Shown piece after piece: positions 22,869-31,198 of a DNA stretch of 64,000 nucleotides (position 1 is the stretch's first letter; each line of letters begins with the position of its first letter). The stretch is from positions 1-64,000 of the forward strand of contig NZ_VTTM01000002.1 in assembly GCF_008364795.1 (NCBI RefSeq), given 5' to 3'. The notes under the pieces were generated by a model. It was not told where the DNA came from. It saw only the letters and a program-made list of their open reading frames with translations, and did no database searches. The stretch is from Azospirillum oryzae. GTDB lineage: Bacteria > Pseudomonadota > Alphaproteobacteria > Azospirillales > Azospirillaceae. A program made the translations under genes and the position numbers.

Positions 22869-23050
22869 CAAGACGGCCCACCAACAAGACCGCTCATCAA
22901 ACAAGAGCGAAGGAAGGGATCGCGTCTCGCACCGCATCCCTTCCCCCCTCGGGCAAGCCTGAACCCGGGGGACCAAGACCGGGCGGTGACCGAACCACGC
23001 CGCCAAATGTCGCACCCGCTTCCGGCCTCGTGCCCGGCGGGTGTATCCTG

Positions 23051-23087
23051 AAAAGCGCCTCCGGACCCGATCCGGGGGCGCTTTTTT
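23051..23087 (+). terminator. Rho-independent terminator after actP
   Basis: AAAAGCGCC...TCCGGA / TCCGGG...GGCGCTTTT with a T6 run, just before the DUF294 gene. Confidence 0.88.
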
Positions 23088-23135
23088 CATGATCAGCCAT
23101 CTCCCGACCCTGCCATCTCCCGACGGAGTCCGCCC

Positions 23136-25019
23136 GTGCAGCATGCGATGCCGACCGCTTCTCCGGACTTCGATTTCGGGCGTCCGCCCTTCGACCTGCT
23201 GACGGAGGGGCAGCGCGCGGCGCTGGCCGGCGCGCTCGACATCGCGCTCTATCCGCGCGACACCGTCATTCTCAGCCGGGAGGAGCCGGCCGACGCGCTG
23301 TATGTCGTGTTGCGCGGCACCGTGCAGGAACGCCGCGGCGGCGAGGTGGCGGCGGTCCATGGTCCGGGCGACCGGTTCGGCCTGCAGGCGCTGTATGCCA
23401 CCGCGGGCGGCGGAGCCGGCATCACCGGCGCCCGCCGCTTCGTCGCGGCGGAGGAGTGTGCCTGCCACCTGATCCCGCGCGCGGCGCTGGAGGCGCTGGC
23501 CGCCGAGAACCCGGCGTTCGGCGCCGCCATTCTCGGCGATTTCGCGCAGCGCATGCGCGATCTGGCCGCCTTGCGCTCCAACCGCGAGATGGCGGCGCTG
23601 ACCATGGCGCGCATCCGGCAGGCCTATCTTCACCCGCCGCTGTTCGTCGACGCCGCCGCCAGCCTGCGCGACGCGGCCGAGGCGATGAGGCAGAACCGCG
23701 CCAGCAGCGTCCTGGTGCGCGGCGCGGATGGGGCCATGGGCGGCACCACCGGCATCCTGACCGGCACCGACCTGCGCGATCTGGTGGTGCTGGACGGCCG
23801 GCCGGTGACCGACCCGGTCGGGCCGCTCGCCCGCTACGGTCTGCTGACGCTGGACCGCGACGATCTGCTGTTCAACGCGCTGGTGCTGATGACCAAGCAT
23901 GCGGTGCGCCGCATCGTGGTGACGGAGAATGGCGCCATCGTCGGGCTGTTGGGGCAAAGCGACCTGCTGGCGGTGCTGTCCAACCATTCCCAGGTCATCG
24001 GCTTGCAGGTGGAGCATGCCACCGATCCCGCCGACCTGCGCCGGGCCAGCCGCTCCATCGTCGAGCTGATCCGCACCCTGCACGCCACCGGCGTGAAGGT
24101 CGCCTTCATCGCCGATCTGGTGACCGAACTGAACCGCCGCATCTTCCGCAAGCTGTTCGAACTGCTGGCCCCGCCGGAGCTTCTGGCCAACAGCTGCCTG
24201 ATCGTGATGGGCAGCGAGGGGCGCGGCGAACAGCTGCTGAAGACCGACCAGGACAACGGCCTGATCCTGCGCGACGGCTTCGACTGCCCCGATCTGCCGC
24301 GGATCGCCGCCGACTTCACCCGCCATCTGGTCGAGTTCGGCTATCCGCCCTGTCCCGGCAACATCATGGTCTCCAACCCGGAGTGGACCCGGCCGCTCGC
24401 CGGCTACAAGGACGCGCTGTTCAACTGGGTCCACCGCCCTGACGAGGCGGCGCAGATGAACCTCGCCATCTTCTACGACGCCGCTCCGGTGGCCGGCGAC
24501 GCCACCCTGCTGGCCGAGGCGAAGGACTATCTGCTGAGCCGCCTGCAGGACAACCAGATGTTCTTCACCCAATTCGCCCGGCCGACCCTGTCCTTCGACA
24601 CGCCGAGCGGCCTGTTCGCATCCTTGTTCGAACGGCGCCGGGCGGAGCCGGTCGACATCAAGAAGGCCGGCATCTTCCCCATCGTCCATGGCGTGCGCGC
24701 GCTGGCGCTGGAAAAGCACCGGGCGGAGACCAACACGGTGGAGCGCATCCAGGTGCTGGCCGAACTGGGGGCGCTGGACCGCAAGATGGCCGCCGATCTG
24801 GTGGAGGCCTTCACAATCCTGTCGACCATCCGCCTGAAGGCGCGCGTCGATCTGCCGGAAGAAAATGAAGGAGGGGAGGAGGGGGCGGAACTGGCGATCG
24901 ACAACCTCGTCCACCCCGACCGGCTGGGCAAGTTGGACCGCGACCAGTTCAAGGACTGCCTGGCGCTGGTGAAAAGCTTCAAGGAGCTGATCGCCCACCA
25001 TTTCCGCCTGAATCATTGA
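23136..25019 (+). CDS. cNMP-binding / CBS / DUF294 nucleotidyltransferase-like protein
   Basis: 627 residues. Order: cyclic-nucleotide-binding fold (about 15-140), a pair of CBS domains (about 155-290), DUF294 nucleotidyltransferase-like domain (about 310-450) with an intact GSEGRGEQ...KTDQDNG signature, and DUF294 C-terminal domain (470-620). GlnD-like proteins use this signature to transfer nucleotides to targets. Proteins of this layout are often encoded beside ActP-type symporters together with a DnaQ-fold gene, as here, suggesting control of acetate uptake by cyclic nucleotide or adenylate levels; this is inference. GTG start with GGAG before it. Confidence 0.88.
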   Translation: MQHAMPTASPDFDFGRPPFDLLTEGQRAALAGALDIALYPRDTVILSREEPADALYVVLRGTVQERRGGEVAAVHGPGDRFGLQALYATAGGGAGITGARRFVAAEECACHLIPRAALEALAAENPAFGAAILGDFAQRMRDLAALRSNREMAALTMARIRQAYLHPPLFVDAAASLRDAAEAMRQNRASSVLVRGADGAMGGTTGILTGTDLRDLVVLDGRPVTDPVGPLARYGLLTLDRDDLLFNALVLMTKHAVRRIVVTENGAIVGLLGQSDLLAVLSNHSQVIGLQVEHATDPADLRRASRSIVELIRTLHATGVKVAFIADLVTELNRRIFRKLFELLAPPELLANSCLIVMGSEGRGEQLLKTDQDNGLILRDGFDCPDLPRIAADFTRHLVEFGYPPCPGNIMVSNPEWTRPLAGYKDALFNWVHRPDEAAQMNLAIFYDAAPVAGDATLLAEAKDYLLSRLQDNQMFFTQFARPTLSFDTPSGLFASLFERRRAEPVDIKKAGIFPIVHGVRALALEKHRAETNTVERIQVLAELGALDRKMAADLVEAFTILSTIRLKARVDLPEENEGGEEGAELAIDNLVHPDRLGKLDRDQFKDCLALVKSFKELIAHHFRLNH

Positions 25020-25029
25020 GGCGGCGACG

Positions 25030-25509
25030 ATGGGATATCCCGATCACGGCGACACCGACCGCAGGGAACGCGTGGCGATCCATTGCGAGGCGACCAGCTT
25101 CGATCCGGAGGCCGCAACGCCTCTGGCCTTCGCCGCCATCCGCATCCGCGGCCCCCGCATCCTGACCGGAAGCGCGCTGCTGCTCCATCCCGGCAGCGAC
25201 ACCGGCCTTGCGGAGGCCGGCGACCTGCTGCACGCCTTCATCGGCGACCGTCCGCTGGTGGGTTATTATCTCGACTTCTCCGTCGCCATGGCGGAGCGCC
25301 TGACCGGGCGGCCGCTGTCGGACGAGCGGACGGAGGTGTCCAGCCTTTATTACGCCCGAAAGATCCGCAGCATGTCCAAACAGGCGGTCGATCTGCGGCT
25401 GGACAGCATGATCCGCGACCTCGACCTGCCGGTCCGGCCCGACGACGCCTTCGGCATCGCGCTGACCGCCGCCATGGCGTGGCTTCGGCTGACGCAGGAC
25501 GGGCGCTGA
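25030..25509 (+). CDS. DnaQ-fold (3'-5' exonuclease-like) protein with degenerate active site
   Basis: 159 residues, 10 bases after the DUF294 gene. The fold pattern of a DEDD exonuclease is recognisable: VAIHCEATSFDP where active relatives have a D-x-E, LVGYYLDFSVAM where they have an Asp after the Phe, and DDAFGIALTAAMAWL where they have H-x-A-x-x-D-A. Here the first Asp is His18, the second is Ser84, the His is Asp138 and the last Asp is Ile143; only Glu20 remains. It is probably a catalytically dead partner that binds rather than cuts. Confidence 0.78.
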   Translation: MGYPDHGDTDRRERVAIHCEATSFDPEAATPLAFAAIRIRGPRILTGSALLLHPGSDTGLAEAGDLLHAFIGDRPLVGYYLDFSVAMAERLTGRPLSDERTEVSSLYYARKIRSMSKQAVDLRLDSMIRDLDLPVRPDDAFGIALTAAMAWLRLTQDGR

Positions 25510-25528
25510 GGGGCCGGAGACTGGGAAA

Positions 25529-26377
25529 TCAGTACCCGATGCGCTCCACCGCAACGTCGCGATCGTGGGTCAGCGACGGGACCATGCCACGGGCCTCCGC
25601 CACGCGGTCGAGGTCGAGGTCGGCGGTGATGAAGCCGACATCGGTGCCGGCGTCGGCCAGCACCTCGCCCCAGGGGGCGATCAGCAGGGAATGGCCGTAG
25701 GTCTGGCGGCCCTGGTCGTGGCTGCCGGTCTGGGCCGGGGCGACGACGAAGCAGCCGGTCTCGATGGCGCGGGCGCGCAGCAGCGTGTGCCAGTGGGCGC
25801 GGCCGGTCGGCACGGTGAAGGCGGCCGGCACCGTCAGGATCGACGCCCCCGCCTGGGCCAGCGCCCGGTACAGATAGGCGAAGCGCACGTCGTAGCAGAC
25901 GGTCATGCCGATGCCGCCCCACGGGCTGGCCGCCACCACCGCCCGCCCGCCCGGCTGGAAGGTGGCCGACTCGCGGTAGGATTCGCCGTCCTTCAGCGTG
26001 ACGTCGAACATGTGGATCTTGTCGTAGGAGGCGACGACCCCGCCATTCGCGTCGAACAGATAGCTGCGGTTGGCGGCGCGCCCGTCGTCGAGCAGGACAT
26101 GCAGGGTGCCGCCGAGAATCCAGGCTCCGGTCTCCCGCGCCAGATCGGCGAAGAAGGGGATGCCGGGATGCTCCGACTCGGTGCGGACGCGCTCCATGGT
26201 CTTGGCGCGGCCCTGGACGATCCAGCCGACATTCTCCGGCAGGGCGATGAAATCCGCCCCGGCGTCGCGAGCGCGGCGGACGAGGTCGCCCGCCGCCCGC
26301 AGGTTCGGCTCAAGCTCCGTGCCCGCATTCACCTGGACGCAGGCAGCCTTGAGAATGCCAGTCGCGCCGCCGCTCAT
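25529..26377 (-). CDS. Carbon-nitrogen hydrolase (nitrilase superfamily, Nit2-like)
   Basis: 282 residues with the Glu-Lys-Cys triad: Glu in ALPENVGW, Lys in [10 protein letters not shown], Cys in TVCYDVRF. The closest groups are Nit1/Nit2-type omega-amidases and deaminated-glutathione amidases, which repair side products of transamination and glutathione metabolism. Its start overlaps the grxC stop by four bases (ATGA), an operon that fits a role in glutathione repair. Confidence 0.9.
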   Translation of the reverse strand: MSGGATGILKAACVQVNAGTELEPNLRAAGDLVRRARDAGADFIALPENVGWIVQGRAKTMERVRTESEHPGIPFFADLARETGAWILGGTLHVLLDDGRAANRSYLFDANGGVVASYDKIHMFDVTLKDGESYRESATFQPGGRAVVAASPWGGIGMTVCYDVRFAYLYRALAQAGASILTVPAAFTVPTGRAHWHTLLRARAIETGCFVVAPAQTGSHDQGRQTYGHSLLIAPWGEVLADAGTDVGFITADLDLDRVAEARGMVPSLTHDRDVAVERIGY

Positions 26378-26637
26378 GCGGCGATGCCGAGCAGGGGGTC
26401 GAGCTTGCCGGCGCGGTCCAGCGCGTGGATATCGTCGCTGCCGCCATACGGCTTCCCGTCGATGAAGATCTGCGGGACGGTGGTCCGGCCCTCCGACCGC
26501 TCGATCATCTCGCTGCGGCGGCCCGGATGGGCGTAGAGGTCGATTTCCTCGTATTTCACGCCCTTGCCGTCGAGCAGGCTCTTGGCCCGCATGCAGTAGG
26601 GACAGAAGGGCGTGGTGTAGATGACGACGTCGGCCAT
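26374..26637 (-). CDS. grxC: Glutaredoxin 3
   Basis: 87 residues, a complete dithiol glutaredoxin. CPYC active site at about residues 12-15, TVPQIFIDG cis-proline loop and GGSDDIHAL glutathione-binding end. It reduces mixed disulfides with glutathione in the cytoplasm. Translationally coupled to the downstream amidohydrolase. Confidence 0.95.
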   Translation of the reverse strand: MADVVIYTTPFCPYCMRAKSLLDGKGVKYEEIDLYAHPGRRSEMIERSEGRTTVPQIFIDGKPYGGSDDIHALDRAGKLDPLLGIAA

Positions 26638-26754
26638 GCCACTGGGCTCCTGTTGCAGGTGTAGAAATTATAGGATCAACCTGCGGGAGGCGCCAGACGT
26701 TGCAACCCGCGCCGAACGCCGGTCAGCGTCGCCGGGCATGCCCCTTTTCAAGCG

Positions 26755-27510
26755 TCAGCGATGCACCACGCGCGCCAGCGTCAGCACGTCGACCCGGGCC
26801 GCCCCGGCGCGCAGCAGGACCCGCGCGCATTCCGCCAGCGTCGCCCCGGTGGTCATCACGTCGTCGACGATCACCAGCCGCTGACCAGTCACCGACTGTC
26901 CCGGCCGCAGGCGGAAGGCGCCCTTGACGTTGCGATGGCGCCCCTGGCGGTCCAGCCCGCCCTGGGTCGGAGTGGATCGGCGGCGTTGCAGCAGGTCGGG
27001 AGTGGCGGGAACGCCGCAGTGGCGCGACAGCGCCTGCGCCAGCAGCGCCGCCTGGTTGTAGCGGCGATGGAACAGGCGGGCGCGGTGCAGCGGCACCGGC
27101 AGCAGCCGGTCGGCATCCTCCAGCAACTCCCGACCGGCGCGGGCAAGCCAGACGCCGTAGGCCTTGGCGGCATGGATGCGGTCGCCATGCTTGAAGCCCA
27201 GCACCAGCGGGCGGCTGCCGTCGTCATAGGCCAGGACCGCTCGGGCGCGGGCGAAGGGGGGCGGGGAGGCCATGCAGGCGCCGCACAGCGTGCCCTCCTG
27301 CGCCTCGTATTCGAAGGGGAGTCCGCAGCAGGCGCACAGCGGCGGGGCGATGAAGCTCAGCTTGACCCAGCAGGCGGCGCACAGGCCGCCCTGACGGTCC
27401 ACCGCCTCGCCGCAGCTGAGGCAGCGCGGCGGCAGCAGGGCGTCGAGCAGCAGGGTCGCCGCGCCGGCCGCTGTGCGGCCCAGTCCGGACAGGATCGCGG
27501 ATGGCTGCAT
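26755..27510 (-). CDS. ComF family phosphoribosyltransferase-like protein
   Basis: 251 residues. An N-terminal zinc-finger region (CLSCGEAV, CAAC, CACCGLPF, CGAC) precedes a phosphoribosyltransferase fold with the PRPP loop VIVDDVMTTGATL. ComF proteins are linked to natural transformation in some bacteria and DNA repair in others. ATG at 27510; the ORF is open upstream over the FliQ-like gene in another frame, without support. It lies just before grxC on the same strand. Confidence 0.9.
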   Translation of the reverse strand: MQPSAILSGLGRTAAGAATLLLDALLPPRCLSCGEAVDRQGGLCAACWVKLSFIAPPLCACCGLPFEYEAQEGTLCGACMASPPPFARARAVLAYDDGSRPLVLGFKHGDRIHAAKAYGVWLARAGRELLEDADRLLPVPLHRARLFHRRYNQAALLAQALSRHCGVPATPDLLQRRRSTPTQGGLDRQGRHRNVKGAFRLRPGQSVTGQRLVIVDDVMTTGATLAECARVLLRAGAARVDVLTLARVVHR

Positions 27511-27524
27511 CGCTGTCGCCCCGG

Positions 27525-27791
27525 TCACTGCAGCATGGCGATGCGTTCGAATATCACGCCGGTGTAGTCGCGCAGCGCCAGATAGATCGCCGGGCCGGTG
27601 ACGAACAGGATCACCAGCGTCGCGAAGAATTTCACATCCTGCTGCAGCGACGACTCGTTGATGTTGGTGGCACTCTGGAACAGCATCAGCCCGGCCGACA
27701 GCAGGGCGGTGATGCCCAGCGGCGGCAGCGAAATCTTCAGGATGACCATCAGCGCTTCGTGGCTGACGGCGATTGCTTCGTCGATGCCCAT
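27525..27791 (-). CDS. FliQ/EscS-family export apparatus protein, isolated
   Basis: 88 residues with two transmembrane hairpin helices and the family signature QSATNINESSL then FFATLVILFVTGP. FliQ is part of the export gate of the flagellar type III system. It normally sits in a fliPQR cluster; here the neighbours are comF and a methyltransferase, and no other flagellar gene is in view. It is 14 bases upstream of comF on the same strand. Start ATG at 27791. Confidence 0.8.
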   Translation of the reverse strand: MGIDEAIAVSHEALMVILKISLPPLGITALLSAGLMLFQSATNINESSLQQDVKFFATLVILFVTGPAIYLALRDYTGVIFERIAMLQ

Positions 27792-27898
27792 TCCAATGCC
27801 TGTGCGTGGGGTGGCGTGGCGAAGGTGAATTGAAGAAGGTATCTGGGCTGCGAGTGTAGCACGGTTGTCGTGCCGGCGGGCTGGGGTATAGTGCGGCC

Positions 27899-28798
27899 AT
27901 GACAAGCCCCGACAGCATGACCGTCTTCGACCGCGCGCTGGTCCGCCGCCGCCGCGACCGCGCCGTCGCCGAATTCACCGATCACGCCTTCCTGTTCGAG
28001 GAGATCGCCGACCGCCTGGCCGACCGGCTGGAGGACGTGATCCGTCCCTTCCCGCTGGCGCTCGACGTCGGCTGCCACGACGGGGCGATGGGGCGCATCC
28101 TGAAAGGCCGCAAGGGGATCGAACGGCTGGTCGCCTGCGACCTGTCGCCGGACTTCGCGCGCGCCGCCGGCGGTCCGGGCAACCCCACCGTCGCGGCTGA
28201 CGAGGAGTTCCTGCCCTTCGCCCCCGGCAGTTTCGATCTGGTGGTCAGCAATCTCAGCCTGCACTGGGTCAACGACCTGCCGGGTGCCCTGGTGCAGATC
28301 CGGCAGGCGCTGAAGCCGGATGGGTTCTTCTGCGCGTCGATGCTCGGCGGCCAGACGCTGGCCGAACTGCGCCGCTGCCTCTTCGAGGCGGAGATGGAGG
28401 TGTCGGGCGGCGTCTCCCCCCGCGTGTCGCCCTTCGCCGAGATCAAGGATGCCGGCGGGTTGCTGCAACGCGCCGGTTTCGCCCTGCCGGTGGTCGACAG
28501 CGACGTCATCACCGTCACCTATTCCGACGCCTTTGCCCTGATGCGCGAGCTGCGCGGCATGGGCGAGACCAACGCCGTGCTGGCGCGTCGCAAGGTTCCG
28601 GCAACCCGGTCCATGCTGTTCGACGCGGCCCAGCGCTATGCCCGGCTTTACGCCGAGCCGGACGGGCGGATTCCAGTGACCTTCGAGGTGCTCTATCTCG
28701 CCGGCTGGTCGCCGCATGAAAGCCAGCAGCAGCCGCTGAAGCCCGGCAGCGGACAGATCCCGCTGGGCGACGCGCTGAAGGGCAAGGGCCTGCATTGA
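27899..28798 (+). CDS. NDUFAF5/BioC-type methyltransferase-domain protein
   Basis: 299 residues. A class I Rossmann domain with LALDVGCHDGAMGRIL, SNLSLHWVNDLPG, and the C-terminal FEVLYLAGWSPHESQQQPL tail typical of the NDUFAF5 group, whose mitochondrial member hydroxylates an arginine of complex I during assembly. Alphaproteobacterial members are usually labelled methyltransferase or BioC. Start ATG at 27899, divergent from the FliQ-like gene with 107 bases between. Confidence 0.85.
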   Translation: MTSPDSMTVFDRALVRRRRDRAVAEFTDHAFLFEEIADRLADRLEDVIRPFPLALDVGCHDGAMGRILKGRKGIERLVACDLSPDFARAAGGPGNPTVAADEEFLPFAPGSFDLVVSNLSLHWVNDLPGALVQIRQALKPDGFFCASMLGGQTLAELRRCLFEAEMEVSGGVSPRVSPFAEIKDAGGLLQRAGFALPVVDSDVITVTYSDAFALMRELRGMGETNAVLARRKVPATRSMLFDAAQRYARLYAEPDGRIPVTFEVLYLAGWSPHESQQQPLKPGSGQIPLGDALKGKGLH

Positions 28799-28820
28799 GC
28801 CAGGAGGCTGGGGCCGGGGC

Positions 28821-29630
28821 TTACGCAACCAGCTTCCACGCCATCCAACCTAGAACCCCGGCGTTCACCAGCATGATCGCCGGGGCGACGCGGGCGACGG
28901 CGGTCCGCCAAGTGCGGCCGGCGATGTGGCCGGCCAGACCGACCGCCAGCAGGCTCGGCACCGTGCCGAGTGCGAAGGCGGCCATGCCGAGCGCGCCGGT
29001 CAGCGCGCTGCCGCTCGCCGCCGCCACCGCGATGGCGCCATAGAGCATCCCGCAGGGAATGAAGCCCAGCGCCACCCCCAGCCCATAGCCGCGCCAGCCG
29101 GTCGGGTTGCCGAACAGCGGCCGGGCAAGCCGGGACACCCGGTCGCCCCACCAGCGCTGCAGCCCGTTGCCGCCCAAGGACGGCATTCTGGGCAGCCAGG
29201 ACAGGACGTTGCGCACGGCATAGCCGAGGAAGAACAGCGCCGCCAGCGCCAGCAGCGCCACCGACAGCCAGCGCAGGCCGGGCAGCGCCCCGACATGGCC
29301 GGCGACCGAGGCCGACAGCGCGCCGATCAGCGCATAGGTCGTCGCCCGGCCGGCATGGTAGGGCAGCACCGCCGCTCCGGTCAGGCGCCGGAACTCCGAC
29401 ATCGCCGACAGCGGCACCCGCTCCAGCCGGGCCGAGACCTGGGCCAGCACGAAGGGACCGCACATGCCGGTGCAATGGGTGGTGCCGCCGACCAGCCCGG
29501 CGGTCAGCAGGGCAAGCAACAGCCCGCCGTCGCGGTCGATGACCACGGCGCACTGGTTCAGTCCGGCGTCCAGCAGCGACAGCGCGTCCAAGGCAAGGCC
29601 TCTCCGGTTCGGGAACTTGGCGGCGATCAT
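28821..29630 (-). CDS. SafE/TauE-type (DsbD_2-like) membrane protein
   Basis: 269 residues with about six transmembrane segments. The conserved GGTTHCTGMCGPFVLAQ near the first helix and GFIPCGMLYGAIAVA near the fourth are typical of the family annotated as sulfite exporter TauE/SafE, related to CcoH/cytochrome-oxidase copper assembly loci. Cys pairs suggest metal or thiol chemistry at the membrane. Start uncertain: the ATG at 29630 has no good ribosome-binding site. Convergent with the NDUFAF5 gene. Confidence 0.82.
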   Translation of the reverse strand: MIAAKFPNRRGLALDALSLLDAGLNQCAVVIDRDGGLLLALLTAGLVGGTTHCTGMCGPFVLAQVSARLERVPLSAMSEFRRLTGAAVLPYHAGRATTYALIGALSASVAGHVGALPGLRWLSVALLALAALFFLGYAVRNVLSWLPRMPSLGGNGLQRWWGDRVSRLARPLFGNPTGWRGYGLGVALGFIPCGMLYGAIAVAAASGSALTGALGMAAFALGTVPSLLAVGLAGHIAGRTWRTAVARVAPAIMLVNAGVLGWMAWKLVA

Positions 29631-29690
29631 AGGGGGAGGGGGAGGGCGGCCCAATGACGTGCGTCAATGGTGGAGGCGCGCTTTCGGGGG

Positions 29691-29753
29691 TGTGGGGGAA
29701 AGCGACCGGGGATGGCTCCACCCCATTTTCCGTGTCGGTCGCTTAACCCCACA
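29691..29753. repeat. Two iteron-like repeats downstream of repA
   Basis: One inverted copy (29692-29709) and one direct copy (29735-29752) of the 18-bp sequence CCGGTCGCTTTTCCCCAC with one to three changes. They face each other over about 25 bases and match the repeats on the other side of repA. They could also fold as a hairpin ending the repA transcript. Confidence 0.75.
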
Positions 29754-29757
29754 CCCC

Positions 29758-30678
29758 TCACGCCAGCAGGCGGGCGATGGGCGGGCGGCTGGGGTGGAGG
29801 ACGACGCCGTCGTCGGCCGGTTCGACCTTCGCATCCGGATAGGCGGCCAGCGCATATTGCAGGGCCTGGACGAAGCGCGGCTTGAAATGCTTCATCTGGT
29901 CGTAGCCGGCGCCGAACTGGGCATAGAGCGACGGCCAGGAGATCGGTTGCGGCCGGCTCAGCGAATGCAGACGGTAGGCCAGCCAGACATAGAGATCGAG
30001 GCTGAGCGAACGGTCCTTCAACTGCCGCACCGCCTCCTCCAGCAACGGCACCGGGTGGTCGCGCAGGGCCTGGAAGAAGGTCTCGTCCAACTGCACCACG
30101 TCGTTCCACAACGTGCCCTGGCGGTCGTCGCCGAGATCGTCGTGGAAGATCAGGCCGCGCTTGACGATGCCGCCCTTCTCGAACACGTCGGCGTCCTCGC
30201 CGTCCCAGAAGAACTTCAAGGTGCAGGCGGAAATGCGCAGCGACTGCTCGCGGAAGCCGCGGAAGGTCTCGCCGCCGACGCTGATCCCCATCCGGGTCAG
30301 CCAGTCGCGCATGGAGCGGCCCAGTTCAACCTCGCGGCGGCCGGTGCGCACCGCCTGGGTCTGCAGATAGATCAGGATCATGCGCGCCCGCGCGCCATAG
30401 GGCACGCCGAACAGCTTCATCTTGCCGTTCACCTTCAACCGGCCCGGTTCGACCAGCAGCGTCACCTGATGGCCGCGCTTTTCCCAGGGCACGTCGTCGG
30501 CCAGCTTCTTGTGCGGCAGGCTGGTCAGGCAGAAGCCGCTGTAGGTGATGCCGAGATGCTGGTTCTCGTCCGCCAGGATGTCGGCGGCGATGTCCACCAG
30601 CGTCCGCTCCTCCGGCCGGACCAGGGCGCGCGCCTTGTCCCGGCCATGTTCGATCACCAGCCTGTGTATGTCGCCCAT
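29758..30678 (-). CDS. repA: Plasmid-type replication initiator RepA
   Basis: 306 residues that I recognise as the RepA group found on plasmids and chromids of Azospirillum and other alphaproteobacteria. Typical blocks: LGITYSGFCLTSLPHKKL, KLFGVPYGARARMILIYLQT, ELGRSMRDWLTRMG, LDLYVWLAYRLHSLS and ISWPSLYAQFGAGY. Such proteins bind iterons and load the replisome. GGTGAGG precedes the ATG at 30678; a start at 30705 is also in frame. Iteron-like repeats lie on both sides. No parA/parB is adjacent, and chromosomal housekeeping genes surround it. Confidence 0.85.
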   Translation of the reverse strand: MGDIHRLVIEHGRDKARALVRPEERTLVDIAADILADENQHLGITYSGFCLTSLPHKKLADDVPWEKRGHQVTLLVEPGRLKVNGKMKLFGVPYGARARMILIYLQTQAVRTGRREVELGRSMRDWLTRMGISVGGETFRGFREQSLRISACTLKFFWDGEDADVFEKGGIVKRGLIFHDDLGDDRQGTLWNDVVQLDETFFQALRDHPVPLLEEAVRQLKDRSLSLDLYVWLAYRLHSLSRPQPISWPSLYAQFGAGYDQMKHFKPRFVQALQYALAAYPDAKVEPADDGVVLHPSRPPIARLLA

Positions 30679-30734
30679 GGCAGCCTCACCCGGATGTTGT
30701 GGCATCCTGGTGAGCGGCGGGCGGTGGAGTCAAC

Positions 30735-30972
30735 GTGGGGTTAGGCGACCGTGCTAGTTGACGGTTAGTTGTTAGACTTATTAGTTGAGTCGCCGCTTAT
30801 CCCCATGGGGAAAGCCCGAGTCGCGCCGCTTTTCCCCACTATTCCGACGCTTTTCCCCACGGGGGACGGGGTGGAAAAAGGGTGCCGGTCGCTTTTCCCC
30901 ACGGCCCGCAAGCGGCGACTCGCGGTGGTTGCGGAGGGACTCGGGGGCAGCGGGGCGGTCGCTTAACCCCAC
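30735..30972. repeat. Iteron-like repeat cluster, candidate RepA origin
   Basis: Seven 18-bp units related to CCGGTCGCTTTTCCCCAC: direct at 30789-30806, 30822-30839, 30843-30860, 30885-30902 and 30955-30972; inverted at 30735-30752 and 30805-30822. The second and third share a CCCCATGGGG palindrome. TTATCCCCA at 30797-30805 is one base from the DnaA box TTATCCACA. An AT-richer stretch lies at 30753-30790. Together with repA this has the composition of an iteron origin. Confidence 0.7.
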
Positions 30973-30988
30973 GGGTGGGCGAATGGTT

Positions 30989-31189
30989 GGAGTGTTGGCT
31001 TCGAATGCCCCCACCCCAACCCTCCCCCGCTGGGCGGGGGAGGGGGACTGGAGCTTTGTTGACGTTCGGCGGCAGTCCCTCCCCCGCCCAGCTCTCGCAC
31101 AAAGCTTTGCTTTGTGCTGACGCGGCAGGCGGACCGTAGGTCCGCTGAGAGCGGGGGAGGTTAGGTGGGGGCATCGAAGCTGACACTCC
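30989..31189. mobile_element. MITE-like palindromic element without coding capacity
   Basis: About 201 bases with roughly 40-bp imperfect inverted ends (30989-31031 and 31150-31189). Each end has GGAGTGT, then GCTTCGA, TGCCCCCACC and TCCCCCGCT. Inside are further hairpins: GCACAAAG/CTTTGTGC (31098-31118) and GCGGACC/GGTCCGC (31129-31146). The end core matches the DUF559 element near 7 kb, so it may be a non-autonomous relative. Confidence 0.65.
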
Positions 31190-31198
31190 ACCACCCGC

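Noticed and set aside
21093..25016. 1307-codon open frame antisense to actP and the DUF294 gene
   Set aside because: Produced by high G+C; the plus-strand products have clear domains and the antisense translation has none.
31006..31172. C-rich palindromes considered as a CRISPR array
   Set aside because: Two inverted ends rather than regularly spaced direct repeats; no cas genes.
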